Shown one piece after another: positions 7,164 to 13,353 of a stretch of DNA of 15,314 nt. The position numbers and the translations under genes were made by a program. Under the pieces are notes generated by a model. The model had not been told where the DNA came from. It saw only the letters and a list, made by a program, of their open reading frames with translations, and searched no databases. Origin of the DNA: DTPS01 sp049591295 (GTDB lineage: Bacteria > Acidobacteriota > UBA4820 > DSQY01); assembly GCA_049591295.1 (NCBI GenBank), contig JBAWEQ010000040.1, positions 1 to 15,314 of the forward strand, given 5' to 3'. Numbering within the stretch: position 1 is the first letter of the stretch; the number at the start of each line of letters is the position of its first letter.

Positions 7164-8438
7164 TTAACGTTTCGTGCCTCGCCGCTCAACGCGGAGGGGG
7201 GGCAGCGTCCAGGTGGCGCCGATGGTGGGAATTTTGCCGTTGGAGAGCTTGTCGTAGAGGGCGTCGCCGCCGGGGATCGAGAGGGTGGCCGAGCCGTCGG
7301 GGTGAAGGGTGTAGGCCACGGGCTTGCCGGTGAAGGGGTCGGGGTTCGCGGCACCCGGGAAGGCCGACAGCTCCGCTGGATAGACGCCCCGTTCCAGCCC
7401 GGCCTTGCGGACCTCCAGCCCGAAGGCGGTCATCTGCCGCAGGGCCATCGTCGCCTGCACACGACCTGCCGTCTTCCCCTGCCTGTCAAAAACGTAAGGG
7501 TTATCGGAAGCCGATTCCTGGGCAGGAGGTGGGGCGAGGCGCCGCGCGTAGGGCTGGCCCATCGACTCGGCCCACGCGGCCCAACCACGAAGGGCCCGGG
7601 CGCTGTCGGCACTCCCCCCGACCCAAAGCGCCAGCCGCCTCGTGAGGCCGAGCTGAATCCCCAGGTGCTCCGTTTCCGTTCCGTTGGCGATGCGGTCCAT
7701 CATGCCGGCCGCTTCATACCCTACCGTCCTACGCATGGCCGCCGCGAGATCGACGGCCGGGAGGAGGGCGCCCAGCCGCGCCATGTCGCTCGCCTGCAGG
7801 GACGGAGCCGAGGCGGCCTCTTGGATGACGGGGAGCAGGAGCCTCTCGGCGTAACTGCCCAAGAGGAGGTCGATGAGTTCGACCTGGCACTCCTGGGCCG
7901 AGGCGAGACGCCGAAGGGTCTCGGCGCTGGCGAAGAAGCGGTCCATGTCCCCCTGCCGGAGGGCATCCCGGCTGTCCGCCGCCAGCAGCCGGGCGGCCGC
8001 CACGAGGGGGAGGAGGTACCCGGTCTTGCCGGTGACCGCATCGCTGAGGTCGCACGCCTTCCTCGTCGAGGAACGGTGGAGAAGGGTCAGCGCGGGAGCG
8101 TTTCGCTGGAGGAGCCGGCCGGCCAGTTGGACCTGAGCCGGGCTCCAGTGCGAGGAGGAGGTCTCGGCGAGCGATCGAAGGCCCTGGCGCTCCGACGGGA
8201 AGATCACGACGGCTCGGGCACCGGCCAGGAGCCAGACGGCGCCGTTCTCTTCCTCGGGCATGGGCTTGGGCCGGTAGGCCGCCGGGTTCAGAGGGCCGAC
8301 CTTCTGTGTAAACTCTCTGCGGGCATCCCGCAACGCCCTCTCGCCGCGCCAGCGAAGGGCGAAGACGACGGCGAGGGCCGCCAGAAGGACCAGGGCCGGA
8401 ACGCGCACGGACCAACGGAACCAGGCTCTCTGCCACAT
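7164..8438 (-). CDS. membrane-anchored protein of unknown function in ECF operon
   Basis: 424 aa. A single N-terminal membrane helix covers about residues 11-29 (VRVPALVLLAALAVVFAL) after a basic head, so most of the protein is probably periplasmic. The middle is helical and leucine/alanine-rich. Near the C-terminus the string GVYPAELSAF, PDPFTGKPVAYTLHPDGSAT and the following glycine-rich strand resemble the C-terminal region of type II pseudopilin-like and similar surface proteins (YP-x-L, DPF-TGKP-Y, G/D-rich end). I cannot assign a function. Its start is 11 nt beyond the stop of the upstream gene, so it is the third gene of the ECF operon. A GGGGGAAAG lies before the ATG. Confidence 0.8.
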   Translation of the reverse strand: MWQRAWFRWSVRVPALVLLAALAVVFALRWRGERALRDARREFTQKVGPLNPAAYRPKPMPEEENGAVWLLAGARAVVIFPSERQGLRSLAETSSSHWSPAQVQLAGRLLQRNAPALTLLHRSSTRKACDLSDAVTGKTGYLLPLVAAARLLAADSRDALRQGDMDRFFASAETLRRLASAQECQVELIDLLLGSYAERLLLPVIQEAASAPSLQASDMARLGALLPAVDLAAAMRRTVGYEAAGMMDRIANGTETEHLGIQLGLTRRLALWVGGSADSARALRGWAAWAESMGQPYARRLAPPPAQESASDNPYVFDRQGKTAGRVQATMALRQMTAFGLEVRKAGLERGVYPAELSAFPGAANPDPFTGKPVAYTLHPDGSATLSIPGGDALYDKLSNGKIPTIGATWTLPPLRVERRGTKR

Positions 8439-8449
8439 GCTCTTTCCCC

Positions 8450-8827
8450 CTAGAAGTCGGCGCCCGCGGCGCCGGGAAGGTCCTCAACCTCTCGCGGCAT
8501 CCGGGGCCGCTGAGGCGCGCGATGGTGCTCGGGCAGGGCGATGCCCACGCGGGCCAGCTCGGCGATTTCGGCTTTCTCTTGATTCGTCACGGCAGGCGGC
8601 ACGGCGCTCCTGCGCGAACGGCCGTCCACGAGGAGGTTGCCCAGCAGGAGGAGCGCCAGGCCGGCGGCCCAGGCCCAATCCCATCGCGTGAAGCGGACTC
8701 GGGGTGAGCGGACCTCGACGGACTCGCCTTTCCAGGCGGCCTCCGCCGCTGCGAGGGCCCTTCCCCTGAGCTCGTGGGGGGGAGGCGGTGGCGAGAAGGG
8801 GGCCAGCGGAGGCTTTCGGCGGTTCAT
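8450..8827 (-). CDS. single-span membrane protein, putative anti-sigma factor
   Basis: 125 aa. Proline-rich cytosolic head (PPLAPFSPPPPPHELRGRAL), one membrane helix at about 49-67 (WDWAWAAGLALLLLGNLLVD), and a short, charged, proline-containing outer tail. It overlaps the sigma gene by the ATGA arrangement at 8824-8827, the usual position and coupling of anti-sigma genes. However, no zinc-binding HxxxCxxC (ZAS) motif is present and the cytosolic part is only about 48 residues. I infer an anti-sigma or sensor role from topology and location, not from homology. Confidence 0.7.
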   Translation of the reverse strand: MNRRKPPLAPFSPPPPPHELRGRALAAAEAAWKGESVEVRSPRVRFTRWDWAWAAGLALLLLGNLLVDGRSRRSAVPPAVTNQEKAEIAELARVGIALPEHHRAPQRPRMPREVEDLPGAAGADF

Positions 8828-9351
8828 GGCGCGACTCCGAGCGCCTTGCGAAGGCGCCTGATGGCCAGCCGGTAGCGGCTGGCCGCGGTGAAGAGGGAGA
8901 TCCCCAGCGCGGCGCCCATCTCGGCGAAGGAGAGATCGCAGAAGTGGCGCAGGTAGACGATCTCACGTTGGTCCGGGTTGAGAGCCGCCACGGCCAGGGA
9001 GGCCTCCCGGGCGGCCAGGCGCTCCCTGGGGCCCGGTCCGCCGTCCAGGAACAGGCTCTCCTCCAGGGGCTCCGTCCGGCGCCGGACGCGGAAGAGGTCC
9101 ACCGCCGCCCGGTGGGCCATGCCCAGGAGGTAGGCCTTGGGCTTGCTCACGCGGGCCAGCGAAGCGCGGGTCTGCGCCAGCCGGACGAAGAGCTCCTGCA
9201 CCACGTCCGAGGCGTCGTCCGGGTTGCCGGTCTTCCAGAGCGCGTAGCCGTAGAGATCCGCCGACGCTTCATCGTAGAGCACCGCCATCGCCTCCTTGTC
9301 GCCTCGGGCGATTCCCGCCAGCGCCTGAGCCAGAACCCTCTCGTCGGACAT
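8824..9351 (-). CDS. ECF RNA polymerase sigma factor
   Basis: 175 aa, normal ECF size, with both core domains. Region 2 spans about 25-92: ALWKTGNPDDASDVVQELFV fits the region 2.1-2.2 helix, then KAYLLGMAHRAAVDLFRVRR for 2.3-2.4. Region 4 spans about 120-172: LNPDQREIVYLRHFCDLSFA followed by the helix-turn-helix EMGAALGISLFTAASRYRLA. There is no long C-terminal extension. An in-frame ATG at 9366 exists, but MSDERV at 9351 is the more typical start, preceded by a G-rich sequence. It directs RNA polymerase to a small regulon; the sequence suggests it reads its own promoter. First gene of a three-gene operon. Confidence 0.93.
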   Translation of the reverse strand: MSDERVLAQALAGIARGDKEAMAVLYDEASADLYGYALWKTGNPDDASDVVQELFVRLAQTRASLARVSKPKAYLLGMAHRAAVDLFRVRRRTEPLEESLFLDGGPGPRERLAAREASLAVAALNPDQREIVYLRHFCDLSFAEMGAALGISLFTAASRYRLAIRRLRKALGVAP

Positions 9352-9388
9352 CGCCCCCCCGCGCATGGTCGGTTCCGCCAGGGCAACC

Positions 9389-9408
9389 GGGAGGAGACCG
9401 CTCCTCCC
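9389..9408. other. leader hairpin of sigma gene, REP-like
   Basis: GGGAGGAG-ACCG-CTCCTCCC, a perfect 8-bp stem between the predicted promoter and the sigma start codon. Read on the minus strand with its flank (GTGGGAGGAGC) it belongs to the same REP-like set as 7051-7076. Confidence 0.65.
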
Positions 9409-9416
9409 ACCTCATA

Positions 9417-9444
9417 GACGGTGCACCGGCACCATTTTGTCACA
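9417..9444 (-). promoter_or_regulatory. ECF-type promoter upstream of the sigma gene
   Basis: Minus strand TGTGACA (9438-9444), 17-nt spacer, CGTC (9417-9420). CGTC is the common ECF -10 core, and TGT-ACA is close to -35 elements reported for some ECF groups. The start codon is about 66 nt downstream of the -10. GGTGC-ACCG-GCACC at 9420-9433 is an inverted repeat inside the spacer and could be an operator. Confidence 0.55.
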
Positions 9445-9480
9445 GCAAGCTACCCCGCGCGTTCAGGCCATCCGCGGAGT

Positions 9481-9505
9481 TTCGCGGCGAGGGCGCCGCT
9501 CCTAC
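9481..9505 (-). repeat. REP-like hairpin
   Basis: Minus strand begins GTAGGAGC; stem GCGGCG / CGCCGC with loop AGGG. It matches the GTAG-plus-palindrome layout of REP elements. Confidence 0.6.
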
Positions 9506-9580
9506 GGGCCTGCGGGCTTTGCGGCCGAAGGGCCGGCCGAGGCTGGCATCGGCCGCTACGGGTGAATGAGGGGCTTCGAA

Positions 9581-9896
9581 GGATCGCGCTCCGGAGAGCG
9601 CTCCTACCCGCACGCCCTCCGCGTCTCCGCGGTGAATGTGGGGGGCCGGTGGACAGGCCGAGGCGGGTCGGGCCTAGCGCGGCTTCTTGCCGCCGTCATC
9701 CCGAGGACGGCTTCTAAGCGGTGCCACGGAGGGCTCTCGGAGGTGGCGCCTGCAGGAACCTTGTCCGAGAGTCCTCCAGGGGAGCCCGCTGAAAAGGACG
9801 CCTCGGAATGACGGCGTGGAGGGCTGGCCGTGCAGAAACGGCGGTCCTTCTTCGAAGGCCTCCCCGCGCCCTCCTCACCTACTCACCTGCTCACCC
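9581..9896. repeat. dispersed 316-bp repeat, copy B
   Basis: Same length and order as copy A (6735-7050). The 118-bp core is at 9695-9812 with GTCATCCCGAGG and CCTCGGAATGAC ends. A REP-like hairpin (GCGCTC-CGGA-GAGCGC) forms its first 27 nt. Confidence 0.8.
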
Positions 9897-9953
9897 TTTC
9901 TTCTCCGTGTTCTCCGTGTTCTCCGTGGTGGGTCTTTTCTCACGCCTCGCTCC

Positions 9954-11483
9954 CTACTCGCCGCGCCGGTCGGTTTCGATCTCGCCGGGGACCTGGGCGG
10001 CGGGGAGGAGGACGCAGAAGGTGCTGCCCTGGTCGGAGGTCTGTTCGAGGAGGAGGTCGCCGCCGTGCTGGCGCACGATGCCCAGGCTGACGGAGAGGCC
10101 GAGGCCGGTGCCGCGGCCCTTGTCCTTGGTGGTGAAGAAGGGGTCGAAGATGTTGGGGACCACGTGGGGCGGGATGCCGCGGCCGTTGTCCTGGACCCTG
10201 ACCTCCAGGTAGCCGGCCCTGGCGGTGCGGGCGGCGATCTTCACGCGGCCGCCCTTGCCCACGGCGTCCAGGGCGTTGAGCAGGAGGTTGAGGAAGACCT
10301 GGCTGAGGGACTGGGCGTCGCCGTGGACGGCGGGCAGGTTGTCGGGCACCTCCAGCTCGATCTTGGCGCCCGAGAGCTTGATCTGGTTGGCCGCCAGCCC
10401 GGCGGTCTTGCGCAGGAGCTCGGCCACGTCCAGCCTCTCCGTGGTGATCTCGCTCTCCCGCGCGAAGTCCAGGAGGTTCCGGACGATCTTCTGGGCGCGG
10501 CCCGCCTGGGAGACGAGGTCCTCCACCATCTCCAGCCGCTCGGCGTCGGAGAGGGCCGGGTAGTCCTCCTTGAGCATCTCGGCGGTGAGGGTGATGTTGT
10601 TGAGCGGGTTGTTCAGCTCGTGGGCCACGCCGGCGGTGAGGTTGCCCACGGCCTGGAGCTTGTGGGACTGCACGAGCACCTCCTGCCGGTGGTTCAGTTC
10701 GCGCATCATGGTGTTCAGGGCCACGGCCAGGTTGGAGAACTCGTCCCGGTACTTGCGGGCGGGCTTGATGGGCGTGAAGTCGCCCTGGGCGATCCGCTGG
10801 GTCGAGTCCATGAAGCGCGTGAGCGGGCCGAGCATCTGCCGCGCCAGGAAGTTGGCGATGAAGACCGAGACCACCAGGAGGGCCGCCAGGAAGAGGAGGG
10901 GAAGCCGCTTGAAGAGGGTCAGCGTGGCGTGTACGTTGGCCCGCTCCTTCTGGGCCAGGTCGAGGGCGAAGGCCACCATCTGCGAGCCGTGGGCGCGGAT
11001 CTCCGCCTCCACCGCCGCCTTCTCCTGGGGCGCCGGCGCACCGGGGTTCCGGCTCATCTCGGAAAGCCGGCCGATGAGGGCGTCGTAGCGGTCCAGGTGG
11101 TCGCGCATCTGGCGCAGGTCCCGCTCGGGCAGCACCTTGGAGGCCTCGGCGCCGGAGGCGTCGAGGAGCTGGCGCGCGCTGGCCACGTGCTCCTGCACGT
11201 CCTGGAGGTTGGTGCCGTAGAGGAAGTAGTTCTTCTCAAACCGCCGCGCCTGCTGGATCTCCATGGTGTAGTGGTCGGCCACCTCCAGGAACCTCAGGCG
11301 CACCTCGAGGCGGTTGAGCATGACCCAGGCGGCGCCCGTCACGGCCACGCACAGGAGAAAGAGGGCCAGGAAGCCCGCCGCGAGCCGCTTGCGGATGCTG
11401 AAGCTGGGCCTCTCCAGGAGGGCCTTCTGGAACTCCTCGACGCCCCGGGAGGGGGCCGTTGCCTCGCTCGCCGGTTCAATCAT
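9954..11483 (-). CDS. membrane sensor histidine kinase
   Basis: 509 aa. Two membrane helices (about 36-56 and 194-213) flank a helical periplasmic sensor region containing ARRFEKNYFLYG (79-90), reminiscent of four-helix-bundle/HBM-type sensors. A HAMP linker (about 214-268, RQMLGPLTRFMDSTQRIAQG) leads to the kinase. H-box GVAHELNNPLNN with phospho-acceptor H288; N-box FLNLLLNALDAV (397-408); G1 DNGRGIP (432-438); F-box FDPFFTTK (446-453); G2 GTGLGLS (458-464). All catalytic motifs are intact. ATG at 11483 has GGAGG 7 nt upstream; the in-frame extension to 11603 reads through repeat sequence. It should phosphorylate the response regulator encoded 162 bp upstream. Ligand unknown. Confidence 0.93.
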   Translation of the reverse strand: MIEPASEATAPSRGVEEFQKALLERPSFSIRKRLAAGFLALFLLCVAVTGAAWVMLNRLEVRLRFLEVADHYTMEIQQARRFEKNYFLYGTNLQDVQEHVASARQLLDASGAEASKVLPERDLRQMRDHLDRYDALIGRLSEMSRNPGAPAPQEKAAVEAEIRAHGSQMVAFALDLAQKERANVHATLTLFKRLPLLFLAALLVVSVFIANFLARQMLGPLTRFMDSTQRIAQGDFTPIKPARKYRDEFSNLAVALNTMMRELNHRQEVLVQSHKLQAVGNLTAGVAHELNNPLNNITLTAEMLKEDYPALSDAERLEMVEDLVSQAGRAQKIVRNLLDFARESEITTERLDVAELLRKTAGLAANQIKLSGAKIELEVPDNLPAVHGDAQSLSQVFLNLLLNALDAVGKGGRVKIAARTARAGYLEVRVQDNGRGIPPHVVPNIFDPFFTTKDKGRGTGLGLSVSLGIVRQHGGDLLLEQTSDQGSTFCVLLPAAQVPGEIETDRRGE

Positions 11484-11505
11484 GGGGAAGCCTCCGGGGG
11501 GGGAG

Positions 11506-11540
11506 GGATGAAGGATGAGAGATGATGGATGAGGGATGAA
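11506..11540 (+). repeat. ATGAAGGATGA-type purine tract
   Basis: gggatgaaggatgagagatg followed by gatggatgagggatgaag, in the gap between the response regulator and histidine kinase genes. Same family as 7083-7113. Confidence 0.7.
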
Positions 11541-11645
11541 GAACGGCCCCCGGCGCCGCGCCGAAGGCGCGGCCAGGGCCCGGCCATCGTCGTGAGCGGG
11601 CACGGGACTCTGACGCCGGTTTCGCTCATGGGACCTCCCGCAGGG

Positions 11646-12050
11646 TCATTCCACGGGCGTCTCGTGGATCCCCTTGAAGCCCAGCGACTCGGCGGCCTTG
11701 GCGATGACGTCCCTCAGCTCCTGGGGCTTGAAGGGCTTGGCGATGAAGTCGAAGGCCCCCTTGGCCAGGGCCTCGCGGGCCACCTCCACGGTGGCGTAGC
11801 CCGTGATCATGATCACCTTGGTCCGCGGATGGAGGGCCATCACCTTCTCCAGGACCTCGATCCCGTCGATGTCCTCCATGCGGATGTCGGTGACGACGAT
11901 CTGGAACTCCTTCTCCTGGATCCGCTTCAGAGCCGGCACCGGGGCCTCGAAGACCTCCACGTCGCACCCCACCTTGGCCAGGGCCGGCGCCAGCCGCCTG
12001 CCCACGATGGGTTCGTCGTCCAGGACCAATACGCTCAGTCGTTCGCTCAC
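11646..12050 (-). CDS. receiver-only response regulator (GTG start)
   Basis: 134 aa, a single CheY-like receiver domain without an output domain. Acidic pair D11-D12, phospho-acceptor D55 (VVTDIRMED), T83 (MITGYA) and K105 (AKPFKP) are all present. The GTG at 12050 is preferred because AAGGAG lies 6 nt upstream and the protein then begins VSERLSVLVLDDEP, a normal receiver start; an ATG at 12101 would add residues encoded by repeat-like sequence. With no DNA-binding domain it must act through protein contacts or a phosphorelay. It is encoded between the TauE-family gene and the histidine kinase gene, its likely partner. Confidence 0.92.
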   Translation of the reverse strand: MSERLSVLVLDDEPIVGRRLAPALAKVGCDVEVFEAPVPALKRIQEKEFQIVVTDIRMEDIDGIEVLEKVMALHPRTKVIMITGYATVEVAREALAKGAFDFIAKPFKPQELRDVIAKAAESLGFKGIHETPVE

Positions 12051-12063
12051 GGCTCGCTCCTTC

Positions 12064-12166
12064 TGATGAAGGATGAGGGATGACGAGAGGCCGACTCCCA
12101 TCCCTTTGTCCGCTCCCCAATCCCCAGCTCCGGTCGAGATGAGGAGATGAGGGGATGAGGAGATGC
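12064..12166 (+). repeat. two ATGAAGGATGA/GATGAGGA-type tracts
   Basis: tgatgaaggatgagggatga at 12064-12083 and gagatgaggagatgagggga onward at 12136-12166, inside the 174-bp gap between the response regulator and TauE-family genes. Confidence 0.65.
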
Positions 12167-12224
12167 CGGAAGGGACCTCCGGCCACCACCGACCACGTTT
12201 CCGTCCCCTGTCCCCTGTCCCTTC

Positions 12225-13337
12225 CTAAGAGACCCTGCCGTCGGCCGCGGCCTTGCGGACCAGCAGGGTCGAGTGAACCTTCCTGCGCTCCAGCGTGGCC
12301 TTGACCACGTAGAAGAGGACGAGGCCGGCCCCGCCGACGCCGGCGGCGAAGAGGATGGCCGTGCTCGCACCCTTGAGCCACGGCTCCCACCCCTCGCTGA
12401 AGTGGAGGAAGTTGAGCTGGCGCAGGTAGACGGGGACGGCCACGGCGCGGCTCACCACGCAGAGCAGGATGATGCTGCTCGCCACGAGGCGCACCAGGAC
12501 CTCCTTCACGACCTTGGTCCCGTAGGCCCCGATGTAGACGCCCATGAGGGAGCCGAGCAGCAGCAGGCAAGAGAGCCTCAGATCGACGAAACCCTGATAG
12601 GCGTAGCTGATCGCTCCCCAGGCCCCGCCGAACATGGCCATGAACAGCTCGCTCCCTGTGGCCACCGTGGTGGGCACCCCGAAGAGGTAGATCATGGCCG
12701 GCACCCCCAGAAAGCCCCCGATGGCCACCGTGCCGTCGAGGAAGCCCACCACCAGGCCGAGGAGGAGGACGAGCCAGAGGGAGATCCGCACGTCGGCTAC
12801 GGGAAAGTGGATGTAGGGGGGTAGGGGAAGGCGCGAGAGCATGTTGGCGAGCTTCATGGAGGGGCCGCTGCCCTCCTTGCTGTCGCGCGGGCGCACCGCG
12901 TCCCTCAGCATGAAGGCGCCCACGAAGGTCAGCACGCCGATGAAGATGAGGCTGATGTACAGGTTGGACATGGCCCCGCCGCCGCCCTCGTGGCCCTCCC
13001 CGCCGCCCATCTTGAAGAGGGTGCTGTTGATCCAGACGGCGATCTGGACGCCGATGAGGGCCGTCACGAGCAGGAGGACCGAGAGGCGCTTGTCCACGTT
13101 GCCGAGCCCGGCGTGGCGCTTGGCCCCCATCATGTTGTTGCCGAACCGGTGGGCCATGTTGCTGCCCACCGCCACGACGCCCGGCACGTGGAGGTTCATC
13201 ATCCCCGGCGTCATGATGAAGGCGGCCCCGCTCCCCGCGAAGCCGCTGATCACACCGCCCACGAGGCCCAGCAGCACCAGCGCCAGGGCGTTGGCCCAGG
13301 TGAGGTGGATGAAGAGATCACCGAATAGCATGGGCAT
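12225..13337 (-). CDS. TauE/SafE-family membrane transporter
   Basis: 370 aa, longer than the roughly 250-aa family norm. It carries the diagnostic internal duplication: GLVGGVISGFAGSGAAFIMT at 25-44 followed by P45 and the GVVAVGSN motif, and GLVVGFLDGTVAIGGFLGVP at 194-213 followed by TTVATGSELF. About eight membrane helices are visible. Two additions are notable: a glycine/histidine loop (MGGGEGHEGGGGAMSN, 110-125) and a C-terminal extra helix plus basic tail (about 322-370). Family members export sulfite, sulfoacetate or related anions; the substrate here is unknown. ATG at 13337 has GGAGGGGGG upstream. It starts 16 nt after the stop of the kinase-like gene, so the two are co-transcribed. 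Confidence 0.9.
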   Translation of the reverse strand: MPMLFGDLFIHLTWANALALVLLGLVGGVISGFAGSGAAFIMTPGMMNLHVPGVVAVGSNMAHRFGNNMMGAKRHAGLGNVDKRLSVLLLVTALIGVQIAVWINSTLFKMGGGEGHEGGGGAMSNLYISLIFIGVLTFVGAFMLRDAVRPRDSKEGSGPSMKLANMLSRLPLPPYIHFPVADVRISLWLVLLLGLVVGFLDGTVAIGGFLGVPAMIYLFGVPTTVATGSELFMAMFGGAWGAISYAYQGFVDLRLSCLLLLGSLMGVYIGAYGTKVVKEVLVRLVASSIILLCVVSRAVAVPVYLRQLNFLHFSEGWEPWLKGASTAILFAAGVGGAGLVLFYVVKATLERRKVHSTLLVRKAAADGRVS

Positions 13338-13353
13338 GATTTCCCCCCTCCCC

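Larger units (their letters stand above)
9352..9953. other. 602-bp intergenic region: sigma promoter and repeats
   Basis: Contains the ECF-type promoter and leader hairpin near the sigma gene, then REP-like hairpins (9481-9505, 9581-9607), copy B of the dispersed repeat (9581-9896) and a tctccgtg tract (9900-9935). No gene is seen. Confidence 0.7.

Noticed and set aside
6735..9896. Repeats flanking the ECF operon as the ends of a composite transposon
   Set aside because: No transposase, no target-site duplication that I can see, and the repeats are in direct orientation with no coding capacity.
9687..11525. Long open frame on the plus strand across the histidine kinase gene
   Set aside because: It is antisense to an intact kinase with all catalytic motifs; long antisense frames are expected in GC-rich DNA and this one is valine/glycine/leucine-rich without family motifs.
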